NCBI GenBank assembly: GCA_964017045.1
Contig: OZ024808.1
Coordinates: 4,481,284 to 4,545,283, forward strand
DNA from: Omphiscola glabra
Taxonomy: Eukaryota > Mollusca > Gastropoda > Lymnaeidae
Reading direction: 5' to 3'
Length of the DNA: 64,000 nucleotides
Shown here: positions 31,091 to 42,600 of the stretch, one piece after another
How the letters are laid out: each line of letters starts with the position of its first letter
How positions within the stretch are numbered: position 1 is the stretch's first letter
Notes under the pieces: generated by a model
Told to the model about the DNA's origin: nothing
The model's input: the letters and a program-made list of their open reading frames with translations, nothing else
Databases searched by the model: none
Program-made: the position numbers and the translations under genes

Positions 31091-31682
31091 ACGTGTTGCT
31101 AAAATATACCGTCTGTGGATATATTTATAGATTATTATTATTATTAGTTGTCTTGTATAGCGCGGTACTCCAGCCTAGGTCTAGGCTCACCGCGCTGTAC
31201 ATAAAAATATTAGCAAAAGAGACATAATCGTGACAATGAAATAAAATACAACAGCTGTATAGAGACAAAACAAAATCTAATGCATATTCACCCCATCCAC
31301 CCCAGAAGTTTTACATGCCAAGACAAGGACGGCGGCCAGCAGCGTGGAGTTAAATGGAACTTTTAAATAGACGTTTCGTTTGCGTAAACACCCTAAGCTC
31401 AAAGGTCAAATCTTCTTCTAAGAAGTTAGAAAACTAAAAGACTTGGCTCCACGAAGTTTTGAAAGTCTTACTGAACCTGTGCATATTTAATATTTATTTA
31501 ATACAATAAACAAGCTAAATATTAATATACTGTAGCCTATTATCATGGCTCAGGAGGTAATGATGTATTTTATTGTGTCTAATTTCTTTCAATTTCAATA
31601 TATATTATCACATTTATATTGATTAGTTTAGTCTATTTAATTTAAAATAATATATTAATTAATTGTCCGGAAAAAGATATCA
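31091..31682. other. Intergenic with a short SINE-tail-like segment
   Basis: 31,130-31,200 carries (ATT)n followed by TTGTATAGCGCGGTACTCCA and CACCGCGCTGTACATAAA, resembling interspersed-repeat tails, but the class cannot be fixed by eye. Confidence 0.4.
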
Positions 31683-32044
31683 GACCACATTACTCCAGTT
31701 CTACGAGATCTCCATTGGGTTCCTATTAGTAAGCGCATAGACCACAAGATTCTGTCCTTGGCGTATCCGTATAGCTGCTTAGAAGGCTCTGCACCAGAAT
31801 ATCTGAAAGAACTGCTTTATAAACACGTAACCTTAAAGAACCTGCGGTCCTCAATCAGTCCTTATTGAAAATTCCCAGTGTGGATGAACACAGAAAAAAG
31901 TCATACGGAGTGCGCTCTTTTGAAGCGGTAGCGCCAAAGTTATGGAATATTTTACCTCCATCTTTGAGGAGTACTGACAAGGACAGAAAATTATTTAGGA
32001 AAAATTTAAAGACTTATTTGTTTAATAGATTTGATTACACCTGA
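31683..32044 (+). pseudogene. LINE (CR1/L2-type) ORF2 C-terminus with tail
   Basis: Reads HITPVLRDLHWVPISKRIDH KIL.., EGSAPEYLKELL.., then YGVRSFEAVAPKLWNILPPS LR.. and KNLKTYLFN, the standard C-terminal end of CR1/L2-like LINEs. There is an in-frame TGA around 31,867. A (CAAT)n tail follows at 32,098-32,117, as expected for the 3' end of this class. Confidence 0.92.
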
Positions 32045-32399
32045 GCGCAGTGAGCATGCTAAAGTAGCATGGATACCACCAGCGCTATAGAAGTATCCAA
32101 TCAATCAATCAATCAAACCTTTTCGGGACGAAGTCTTTTCAGTGTCTGTGCCAAAAAAAGACGGAGCCCTTTTTACAAGCTCGGCACTAGCATTGCAAAA
32201 ATTTAAAAAAAAACTTATTTCATTTACATACATAAAACTATATATATTCTTGTAGGAAATTGAATGAACTAATACAATATATCATGCATCTTTAATGTCT
32301 TTATGATTATGAATTGCATTGAATAATGAAATCTCAAAATTTATGGAAATGAGCTATCCTGATTTGCATAATTTATGTGATTAATAAGTGGTAAATTTT

Positions 32400-32640
32400 G
32401 AGAGATGGCGACGCTTTTTTTACCATGGCTGCCATCTTGGTTGACACGACCCGTAAAATTAAGAATAAAACGTTTAAAAATAATGAAAAAACTTCCTAAA
32501 TGTATCCCTAACCTGAACCCTAAATCTATCCCTCACCCTAACCTGAACCCTAAATCTATCCCTAAACCTAACCTGTACCCTAAAGTCATCAGCAACATAA
32601 CAAAACACGCAAATGACGTCATGTACCCATCTTTCAAAAT
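32400..32640. repeat. Dispersed repeat C, copy 2
   Basis: CATGGCTGCCATCTTGGTTG, ACACGACCCG, then three CCTAACCTGAACCCTAAAT units; related to 22,595-22,870. Confidence 0.7.
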
Positions 32641-32823
32641 CAGCCGATTAATTAATTGTTAAACTTAGATTACATGACTTACTAAGTATCATTTGTGTGA
32701 ATTTTTTGATGGATGAAGACTGAATAAGTCCTAAATTTTGTACTTTGGGAAACAAGGCCCATGGAGGCCCTTAGGCACCTCTGGAATATGGTTCTAATTC
32801 TAATCCTTTTCCTGCCCCGGCTA

Positions 32824-33081
32824 TTATTCAGTTGCTACCCAGTTGCTACAGACACTCACTGTAACTTGCCCCCATTTATGACCTAGGGACCTTCTCTTAA
32901 GCTGAGTGTTACTGAGAAAGTTGTCTGCATACCTATTGGTCTCTCTCATAAACATTTGAGTGATATTTAGTGTAAAAATTTGCATAAAGTACTCAAATGG
33001 GGTGCTTATGCCTTGAGGCATATTTATAGGACCTATATTGTCTAAAAATTCGGAGGGGTCATCTCTATCCAAGTATACCAT
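32824..33081 (-). pseudogene. piggyBac transposase N-terminal-side fragment
   Basis: Minus-strand open segment with GISTPFEYFMQIF, then ITQMFMRETNRYADNFLS. The pattern P..YF..(F)...(I/M)..ETNRYA is characteristic of piggyBac/PGBD proteins just before the DDD domain. The rest of the transposase is absent. Confidence 0.75.
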
Positions 33082-33207
33082 GGCATTGATTAGTGCTAAT
33101 ATTATAATATGTCAAATTTCAAGACAAATTAAAATAGTTCATAAAAATAAAGTAGTATTTTAACAAGTCGTATAACTATACTCCCCTAGTTATACACTGT
33201 AGTCACT

Positions 33208-33375
33208 TTACTGCCTAAACATGTTACTTGGATATATAATTCATATAGTTTTGAACATATCAATTTTAAGGAATTAAACTTCTTTAATATACTGCCTATA
33301 CATGTTAGTTGGATATATAATTCATATAGTTTTGAACATATACATTTTAAGGAATTAAACTTTTTTCCTCTCCAG
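33208..33375 (+). repeat. 81-bp duplication ending at an acceptor
   Basis: Two copies of CTGCCTA.ACATGTTA.TTGGATATATAATTC...AAGGAATTAAACTT. Only the second continues into TTTTCCTCTCCAG, the acceptor in front of the first ABCG2 coding exon. Confidence 0.85.
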
Positions 33376-33454
33376 AATTTCTTTCCCAAGTTTTTTCCCG
33401 TGGATGCTCCCTTAAAGTTCAACCCTGTCTGTCAAACCTTACCCATCTGTAGCA

Positions 33455-33648
33455 ATGGACAGCCATGCAATGACTATGGCCTCCATTGATATGGAAACAT
33501 CATTTGCCAACGGCAAGACACAAAATGGACACGCTCATCAAGGCCCAATGGCCTCAGTCCTCTCTGCACACAACATCAACTACATGGTGAAGGTGTCCAC
33601 AAAGTGCTGCCGGGGGAAAACTGATAAGCAAATATTATTTAATGTCTC
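33455..33648 (+). CDS. ABCG2: ABCG2 exon 1 (N-terminus)
   Basis: Start ATG in TGTAGCAATGG context, after an acceptor at 33,375. Encodes a variable N-terminus then VLSAHNINYMVKVSTKCCRG and KQILFNV, the lead-in to the ATPase domain. Donor TC|GTACGT, phase 2. Confidence 0.93.
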
Positions 33649-36600
33649 GTACGTAGAAAAATGGTGACACATTATATTACATTACATTTTTTTTGCTTTT
33701 TTGTTTTAAAATGGATATTAAAACACTATTGTACTAAACTGAATTTGAATGCTTTAAATATAGACAATTTTACTTATACAGTAACTCAAAAACTACTAAA
33801 ATTAAAATTGTTTGTGAAATATGGTTTTAAAAATAGGATTAAAGTATGTTTTTATTTCCTACAGGGGCATATTCAAAAAGGGCATGACTGCTATTTTAGG
33901 ACCGACGGGCTCAGGAAAATCATCGTGAGTCATTTAATTCTGGAAACTAAGTTATTATTATAATAAAAAAAATACAATAACTTCAACAAATTTTTTTTCA
34001 TCTCTCTTTAAGGCTGCTGAAGCTTTTAACTGCATCAAGTACACCTTTCTACTTTTCAGCTTTCTTGATGTGTTAGCTGGCCGGAAAGATCCAGAGGGTG
34101 TATCTGGACAACTCCTTTTGGATGGAAAACCTGTGCCTAAAAACTTCAAGTGCATGGTGGGATACGTTGTGCAGGTATTGTTGCAGTTTATTGGTGGGAT
34201 ATTTTGTGCAGGTATTGTTGCAGTTTATTGTTGGGATATGTTGTGCAGGTATTGTTGCAGTTTATTGGTGGATATGTTGTGCAGGTATTGTTGCAGTTTA
34301 TGTCAATCTTTGTCTTTTCCATTGGTTAATTCAAAAATTCTTAACACAATACTGTTGGTTTGTTTATGCAGGATGACGTTGTGATGGGAACTCTGTCTGT
34401 CAGAGAGAATTTTGCCTTCTCTGCTGCCCTAAGACTGCCAACGTCGGTCAAGGCCAACGAGAGAAAGGAGAGGATCAACCAGGTTATTAAAGAACTAGGT
34501 CTGGAGAGGTGCGCTGACACCAAGGTAAGAAATTTAGTTTTCCTACAACATTCGGTCTGGACAGGTGTGCTGACATCAAACGCGAGAATTATAGAATCGA
34601 AATGTTACACCCGAATATTAATTCTTTATATATTAGATTTATTTTTGATTATTAAATAAATTTAACCATTCAGAGGAAATGTAAATATAATCTTTTCAAT
34701 TTTCTTAGATGAATAGTATTTTTTTTTTCCAGCAGGGCAGTAGATTTGTTATATGTTTTGTTCTAAATATAGAATGTTTCTGTCAATCTTAATATGGAAT
34801 GTTTCTGTCAATCTTAATATGGAATGTTTCTGTCAATCTCAGGTTGGAAATGAATTTATCCGAGGAGTTTCAGGGGGAGAGAGGAAAAGATGCAACATTG
34901 GCATGGAGCTCATAATCTCCCCTGCTGTGCTATTTTTAGATGAGCCAACAACAGGTCTTGATGCCAATACAGCAAACACAGTTCTCATGTTTTTGAAAAG
35001 GTTTGCAATGTTGTCAGATCAGTGGTCCTCAAAATGAAATGAGCGATAAAATAAAGCTTTTTGGAAGCAGAGCTTAGTTTTGATTGAATGAAATTTTAAG
35101 AAACCTATACCTTAATTGAATAAAGTTCACTGGATTAATTTCATGGTCATTATTTTTTTTTCAGATTGTCTCGTAGAGGAAGGACCATTATTTTCTCCAT
35201 CCACCAACCCCGTTATTCCATCTATCGTCTGTTTGACAGTTTGATGCTCTTATCTCAAGGTCACACAGTGTATCACGGACCATCAGAGGAAGCTTTGGAG
35301 TTCTTCTCTTCACAAGGTTAGTATTAAGGTAGTACCATAAATTTACCAAAATTGTAGCAGAGGACTATATAGCAGAGGACTATATAGCAGAGGACTATAT
35401 AGCAGAGGACTATATAGCAGAGGACTATATAGCAGAGGACTATATAGCAGAGGACTATATAGCAGAGGACTATATAGCAGAGGACTATAGAGCAGAGGAC
35501 TATAGAGCAGAGGACTATATAGCAGAGGACTATATAGCAGAGGACTATATAGCATTTATTAGTAAATTTGTCCCATCTATGATCAACAGAGTTGCCACTT
35601 TTCCGAGTTATCCCGGGATTCCGGATTCGTGAGAATTAGTATTTTTCAGTTCCGGATTCGCGAGGCTAAATATTTTTCAGTTCCGGATTCGCGAGTTTCT
35701 ATTTTCTCTCGTTCTGGGTTCGCCAGTTACATTTTTCAAACACGGGCTCCTGGAAGGACCATCCATTCAGCGAAAAGCGAGTTTGTTTTTTGCTATAAAT
35801 AGAACAGGTACCTCGACCATCTCTCACTTCTGTTTGCGAGCGTCTCGTTTTTGTTTGCAAGCACCAGTAGCCAGGGCTACCACACCTTGGGAAATTTCCC
35901 AAGATCTTGCGAAATCACGACTCCGATTGGGATCTGGGGAATAAGTTTGAAAATCAAGCAAAACCTTGGGAAATATTAACAGGGGAAAGATTTTTTTTTT
36001 TACATATTTCGAAAAACGCAAACAATATATTATGTGATTAAAATTAATGTGAAAATAAAACAAAATAATTTTTAAAGTAACCAGGAAAACATTAATTGTG
36101 TTAATTCTTTTCTGGTTTCAATTTTTAAAACCACTCATACATAAATAAGAAATTAGGCTCAATGCTATTCGGATGTCATTTGTAGTAGTTTATTTTAGTA
36201 AAACTGAAGAATTAAGATTTCAAACGTATAGTACATTCAATTATCTTTCATTTGATACCTCATTTGATCTTACAAACCCAGCAATAATATTTTAAATCAT
36301 TTTTTAATATAAATCTCTCAATTCTGGTACCCATGTACCAATAGGTGCAGCCAAAGTTAATAATTAAAGAACGAAGTGGCTTTTGGTACCTGGCTTTTGT
36401 TGTTTGCAAGACCAAATGAGGTATCAAATGAAAGATAATTGGATGGACTATACGTTTGTAAACTTAATTCTTCAGTTTAAATAAAAAAAACTACCACAAA
36501 GGACATCCGAATAGCATTAGACAAAATGGACCCAGACATGCAGCACCGCCATTCGCACCCGGGTACCATTAGGCTCAATGCTATTCGGATATCAATTTTG

Positions 36601-39600
36601 TTAGTTTATTTTAGTTAAAATGAAGAATTATGCAAATTAAATGTCTTCAACTGCCTGTGATTTGTCCCCAGTTAGTAGTTTTGTGGTTAAATATATGCAT
36701 ATAGTATAGGATATAGTATGAGAAAAGTGTATGAATTTTAAGAGTTTCGTTAGGGTTGGAAAATTTGGTAGATGAAGTTTCAGGGTTCAAGAAATTTTTA
36801 GAAAGAGATTTCAGGGTTCACAGCTTTCAGTGAGTGGCACCCCTGAATTGATCAGTGATATGGTAAAATATTTATTAACCTCTTATAAAAATTGTATGAC
36901 AGAAAACTTCCAAAAACAATAGATGGTCAGAAAATAATTATGCCCAATATAAAAAAAAATTGAATTTTTCCATTTATCCATGTTTCACCATTTGAATGTT
37001 TTAATACAATATGTTAATTTAAAAAAAATTATTATATTTAAGTATAGTGTCCACTTATAGGCCCATAAGCTACATTAGTCAAGGGAGCAACAAATGTTAA
37101 GTTTTGTTCTATTTCTCCATTATTAGGCTACATCTGTCAAGTGAACAACAAATGTTAAGTTTTGTTCTATTTCTCCATTTTTAGGCTACATCTGTCAAGT
37201 GAACAACAAATGCTAAGTTTTGTTCTATTTCTCCATTATTAGGCTACATCTGTCAAGAACACAACAAATGTTCAGTTTTTTTCTATTTCTCCATTTTTAG
37301 GCTACATCTGTCAAGTGAACAACAAATGTTCAGTTTTTTTCTATTTCTCCATTTTTAGGCTACATCTGTCAAGTGAACAACAAATGTTAAGTTTTGTTCT
37401 ATATCTCCATTTTTAGGCTACATCTGTCAAGTGAACAACAAATGCTAAGTTTTGTTCTATTTCTCCATTTTTAGGCTACATCTGTCAAGTGAACAACAAA
37501 TGTTAAGTTTTGTTCTATTTCTCCATTTTTAGGCTACATCTGTCAAGTGAACAACAAATGTTACGTTTTGTTCTATTTCTCCATTTTTAGGCTACATCTG
37601 TCAAGTGAACAACAAATGTTAAGTTTTGTTCTATTTCTCCATTTTTAGGCTACATCTGTCAAGTGAACAACAAATGTTAAGTTTTTTTCTATTTCTCCAT
37701 TTTTAGGCTACATCTGTCAAGTGAACAACAAATGTTAAGTTTTGTTCTATTTCTCCATTTTTAGGCTACATCTGTCAAGTGAACAACAAATGTTAAGTTT
37801 TGTTCTATTTCTCCATTTTTAGGCTACATCTGTCAAGTGAACAACAAATGTTACGTTTTGTTCTATTTCTCCATTTTTAGGCTACATCTGTCAAGTGAAC
37901 AACAAATGTTAAGTTTTGTTCTATTTCTCCATTTTTAGGCTACATCTGTCAAGTGAACAACAAATGTTAAGTTTTGTTCTATTTCTCCATTTTTAGGCTA
38001 CATCTGTCAAGTGAACAACAAATGTTAAGTTTTGTTCTATTTCTCCATTTTTAGGCTACATCTGTCAAGTGAACAACAAATGTTAAGTTTTGTTCTATTT
38101 CTCCATTTTTAGGCTACATCTGTCAAGTGAACAACAAATGTTAAGTTTTGTTCTATTTCTCCATTTTTAGGCTACATCTGTCAAGTGAACAACAAATGTT
38201 AAGTTTTGTTCTATTTCTCCATTTTTAGGCTACATCTGTCAAGTGAACAACAAATGTTAAGTTTTTTTCTATTTCTCCATTTTTAGGCTACATCTGTCAA
38301 GTGAACAACAAATGTTCAGTTTTGTTCTATTTCTCCATTTTTAGGCTAAATCTGTCAAGTGAACAACAAATGCTAAGTTTTGTTCTATTTCTCCATTTTT
38401 AGGCTACATCTGTCAAGTGAACAACAAATGTTAAGTTTTGTTCTATTTCTCCATTTTTAGGCTACATCTGTCAAGAACACAACAAATGTTCAGTTTTTTT
38501 CTATTTCTCCATTTTTAGGCTACATCTGTCAAGAACACAACAAATGTTCAGTTTTTTTCTATTTCTCCATTTTTAGGCTACATCTGTCAAGAACACAACA
38601 AATGTTCAGTTTTTTTCTATTTCTCCATTTTTAGGCTACATCTGTCAAGTGAACAACAAATGTTAAGTTTTGTTCTATTTCTCCATTTTTAGGCTACATC
38701 TGTCAAGTGAACAACAAATGTTCAGTTTTTTTCTATTTCTCCATTTTTAGGCTACATCTGTCAAGTGAACAACAAATGTTAAGTTTTGTTCTATTTCTCC
38801 ATTTTTAGGCTACATCTGTCAAGTGAACAACAAATGCTAAGTTTTGTTCTATTTCTCCATTTTTAGGCTACATCTGTCAAGTGAACAACAAATGTTAAGT
38901 TTTGTTCTATTTCTCCATTTTTAGGCTACATCTGTCAAGTGAACAACAAATGTTAAGTTTTGTTCTATTTCTCCATTTTTAGGCTACATCTGTCAAGTGA
39001 ACAACAAATGTTAAGTTTTGTTCTATTTCTCCATTTTTAGGCTACATCTGTCAAGTGAACAACAAATGTTCAGTTTTTTTCTATTTCTCCATTTTTAGGC
39101 TACATCTGTCAAGTGAACAACAAATGTTAAGTTTTGTTCTATTTCTCCATTTTTAGGCTACATCTGTCAAGTGAACAACAAATGCTAAGTTTTGTTCTAT
39201 TTCTCCATTTTTAGGCTACATCTGTCAAGTGAACAACAAATGTTAAGTTTTGTTCTATTTCTCCATTTTTAGGCTACATCTGTCAAGTGAACAACAAATG
39301 TTAAGTTTTGTTCTATTTCTCCATTTTTAGGCTACATCTGTCAAGAACACAACAACCCACCTGATTTCTTTTTGGATGTCATTAACGGAGACCCAACGAC
39401 ATTTGCCGCTAATGGCATGAGCATTGAAAAGGAAGTGGAATCTGACTTTGAAAGTAAGCTGACACAATTCTATTGTTAAGACATGAAACTTGCTTCAAAT
39501 TGAGTCTTTCGTATAAACTGAAATTATTCATTTTAAACAGAGGTTCCCATGAAATATGCTATAGCTAGAATAGAGACCATCACACACAACAATTGGTCCT

Positions 39601-42600
39601 CTCACGAGACAGTCGGTCATTAGATGCACTGTTGTATTTCTATTGAAGAACTAAGATCAGTGCTTGACTTTTTCATCAGGGGTCTATTACCAAAATAGAA
39701 AGGAGGCCAACGATTGTTCAAACAAACAAAAAATAATTTGATTTTTTTTTCTATTATGTAACAAAATTATTTAGTTTTCAACACAACTCATGCATATATT
39801 ATTTTAATCACTGCCATAAACCTCATGTAGCCAGCATCATCGGATAACATATTTTTTTTGTAATATTAAAGCACCGAAACTACGTGTCGGCATTGGATGC
39901 CAGGATCAAATTTGTATCCATGCCATAGTATCCACAGCAGCAATCACTGGCAAAAATGCCATTAACATGATTCAATTCAGTGAATAGGTGTAGTGATATC
40001 ATCTAATGTCATAGAAACCTCTCTAATAAGCCAGCTCCCTTTCAGATCTGTCTGTAGCTGATAGTGAGCTGCCAAGTAAGAACAATTTCAGACTTTTTAC
40101 ATATTCCCTTTGTATAACCCTTTTTGTTGTGTTCACTGGATGTTTCACTTAAGAAAGAAAATAACTCATGCTAATAAAATTGTTCCTGCCTGGGGATGGT
40201 ATGAGTTTGTGTTTACCTGAGAATACAACAAAAAGTGCACCAAGGGAGAACGTTGTCAAAATTATTCTCCCAAGAAACAACCAGCACAGTTCCTTTAATT
40301 ATGATTTTTTTTTGTCACAGATTTTACAAAATTAATTTCAAATGCATTATTGCAATTGTCACTTCTGAGCATTGTGGGAAATGACTGTTAGAATGCCAAA
40401 CTTTGAAAAAAAAGTTTTTTAGTGACATAAAATATACTTGTATCAGTTTACAAACCAGTGATTAGTTGTATCTGTGTTAAATGTCTGTTGCTTTCAAATA
40501 CCCCTAAAAAAAAATTAAATTCTTGTCTGTAAAGTTCAATCAGTTATCTTGTAATGTTACATAAGCATTCTCCTTTGTTGTTGTTGTTTTTTGTTTTTTT
40601 TCACACAGTGTTTCTCAAAGTGGGAAATATTTATGAGCATGACATAGTTGGTGGTTGGGAGGAGAAGGGTCTGGGTAGAGGCTTAAACCATAGGGCATAT
40701 TTTTCTATGATATCAGTATGTTAGTGATTATTGTGTTTGCAAAATTTTAGAACCATTGCTTGAGGGTAAATGATTAAATACTTTGTGCCTGAAATAATTA
40801 ACAAGATAAAATACACTAAATACTATTTAATCTCACTGGTTCTATAACGAATTTACTTTTGGTATTAGCCATTTCTATGTTGTATTTAACAATTTCAATA
40901 TTGTTCTTAACCATTTTCTGTTTTTAAATCCCCAATGTCTCAGTGAATTTATGAAATATTTTATGGTAAATTGGCTAGTTAAGTAATGATCAGTACAAGT
41001 GGCCTGTTTGACCTTTTTCTCCCACTGTGAAAATAATTAATAGAGATCTCACCATTTTCAAGATAATTAATAGAGATATCCCTATTGGAAGATAATTATT
41101 AGAGATCTCCCCATTGAGAGGATAATTAATAGAGATCTCCCCATTTGGAAGATAATTAAGGGAGATCCACATTATTTACAGTGTTCACTCAACAGATAAT
41201 TAATTGGGATCCTCTGTATGTAGATGTTTGTTATAGTGTTATGAAATCAATATATATTTATATAATTTCTAATTATTCTCTACTGACTGGCTGTAACTAA
41301 AAACACGCATAACAAATATCACAGAGATGAAATAAGAAATGTTCTCCCCCCCCCCCCCCCCCCCGGTCTTAAATATAGTAAATTTATAAGTTTGTAAATT
41401 TATGTTATTCTATATTTAGACCGTCAAGTTACATAGGCAGTTTCTTTAGGTTCTTCGCTTTTCTACTTTTAACGAAGACCTTGATTAAATTGCACACTGA
41501 GAATTTGCAAATTTTCTTGCCACAGTTTCTTATGGAGTCTTGATTGAAACAATTAGATGAATGAGACACAAACAATTGGTGTAAATAAAACAGTGTGTTT
41601 TAAGCTTCAAATATGATGGCACTACGCACTCATTCAAAAGTTTGGGCGAATGCCTTCATCAGCACAACAAAAAACATTATTATAAATTAAATATACAACA
41701 AAGATCAGAAGAACGGAATGAAAGTGGGTAGAAGTACAATATCAAACATAACAGAAAAAAAAGACATTGCTGCTATGTAAAATTGGGAATTTGGTTTATG
41801 CCGTATGGAGTCAACGTACAAAATCTTTTTATTCCATGTCCACATAGTATAAACATGAGATCATCTGACACACAGAGTAAAGCATTTTAGTTTACAGTTT
41901 TCTCACATAATTTAAACTTGTTCAGCAGAAATACAAAGACTTCAAACATCACATTTGTTTTTTGGTTTAAATATTAAAAAAAATTATTTTGTTTGTTTGC
42001 TGTATAGCACCACAAAGTCAACATGAAAAGTTGGTGGAAGGATTCAAAAACTCAATTTGGAACAAGAGGTAACTCTTTTCTTTTTTGTGTGTTTTTGGCT
42101 ACTGTTCTTTATTGGACCAGTTAAATTATAAGAACCAATGGCATGAATCAAACTGCAATAACATCTAGATTTTTTTTCTTTGTGATTTTTCTTTAAGTTG
42201 TATTTTTGATTAGGCCTATATAAAAATTCATGTTTTTCGTTGCTCAGACTTCAAGAAGAAGTTGGCAGTATATACAACAAATTTGAAGCTCAGGGAGGCC
42301 TGAAGGGTGAACAGCACAAAGCTGTTGATTATGTTACATCATTCGGACATCAAGTAAGACCCAAGGAACATCTTTATGAAGAGAAAAAAATTACATTTAT
42401 TAAAATAAAATGTTGTATTAGAACAGTGGTTCTCAACCTTTCTAACGCAGCAACCCTCTAATACATTTCCTCATGTTGTGGCGACCCCCAGCCACAAAAT
42501 TATTTTCGTTGCTACTTTATAAATGTGGAGTATATGTGTTTTGAGAAGGTCTTAGGCGACCCCTGTGAAAGGGTCATGTGACACCCAAAGTGGTCGCGAC

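Noticed and set aside
37075..39330. CRISPR-like array (58-bp regular units)
   Set aside because: There are no variable spacers; the unit is a copied eukaryotic splice junction, and the setting is an animal gene.
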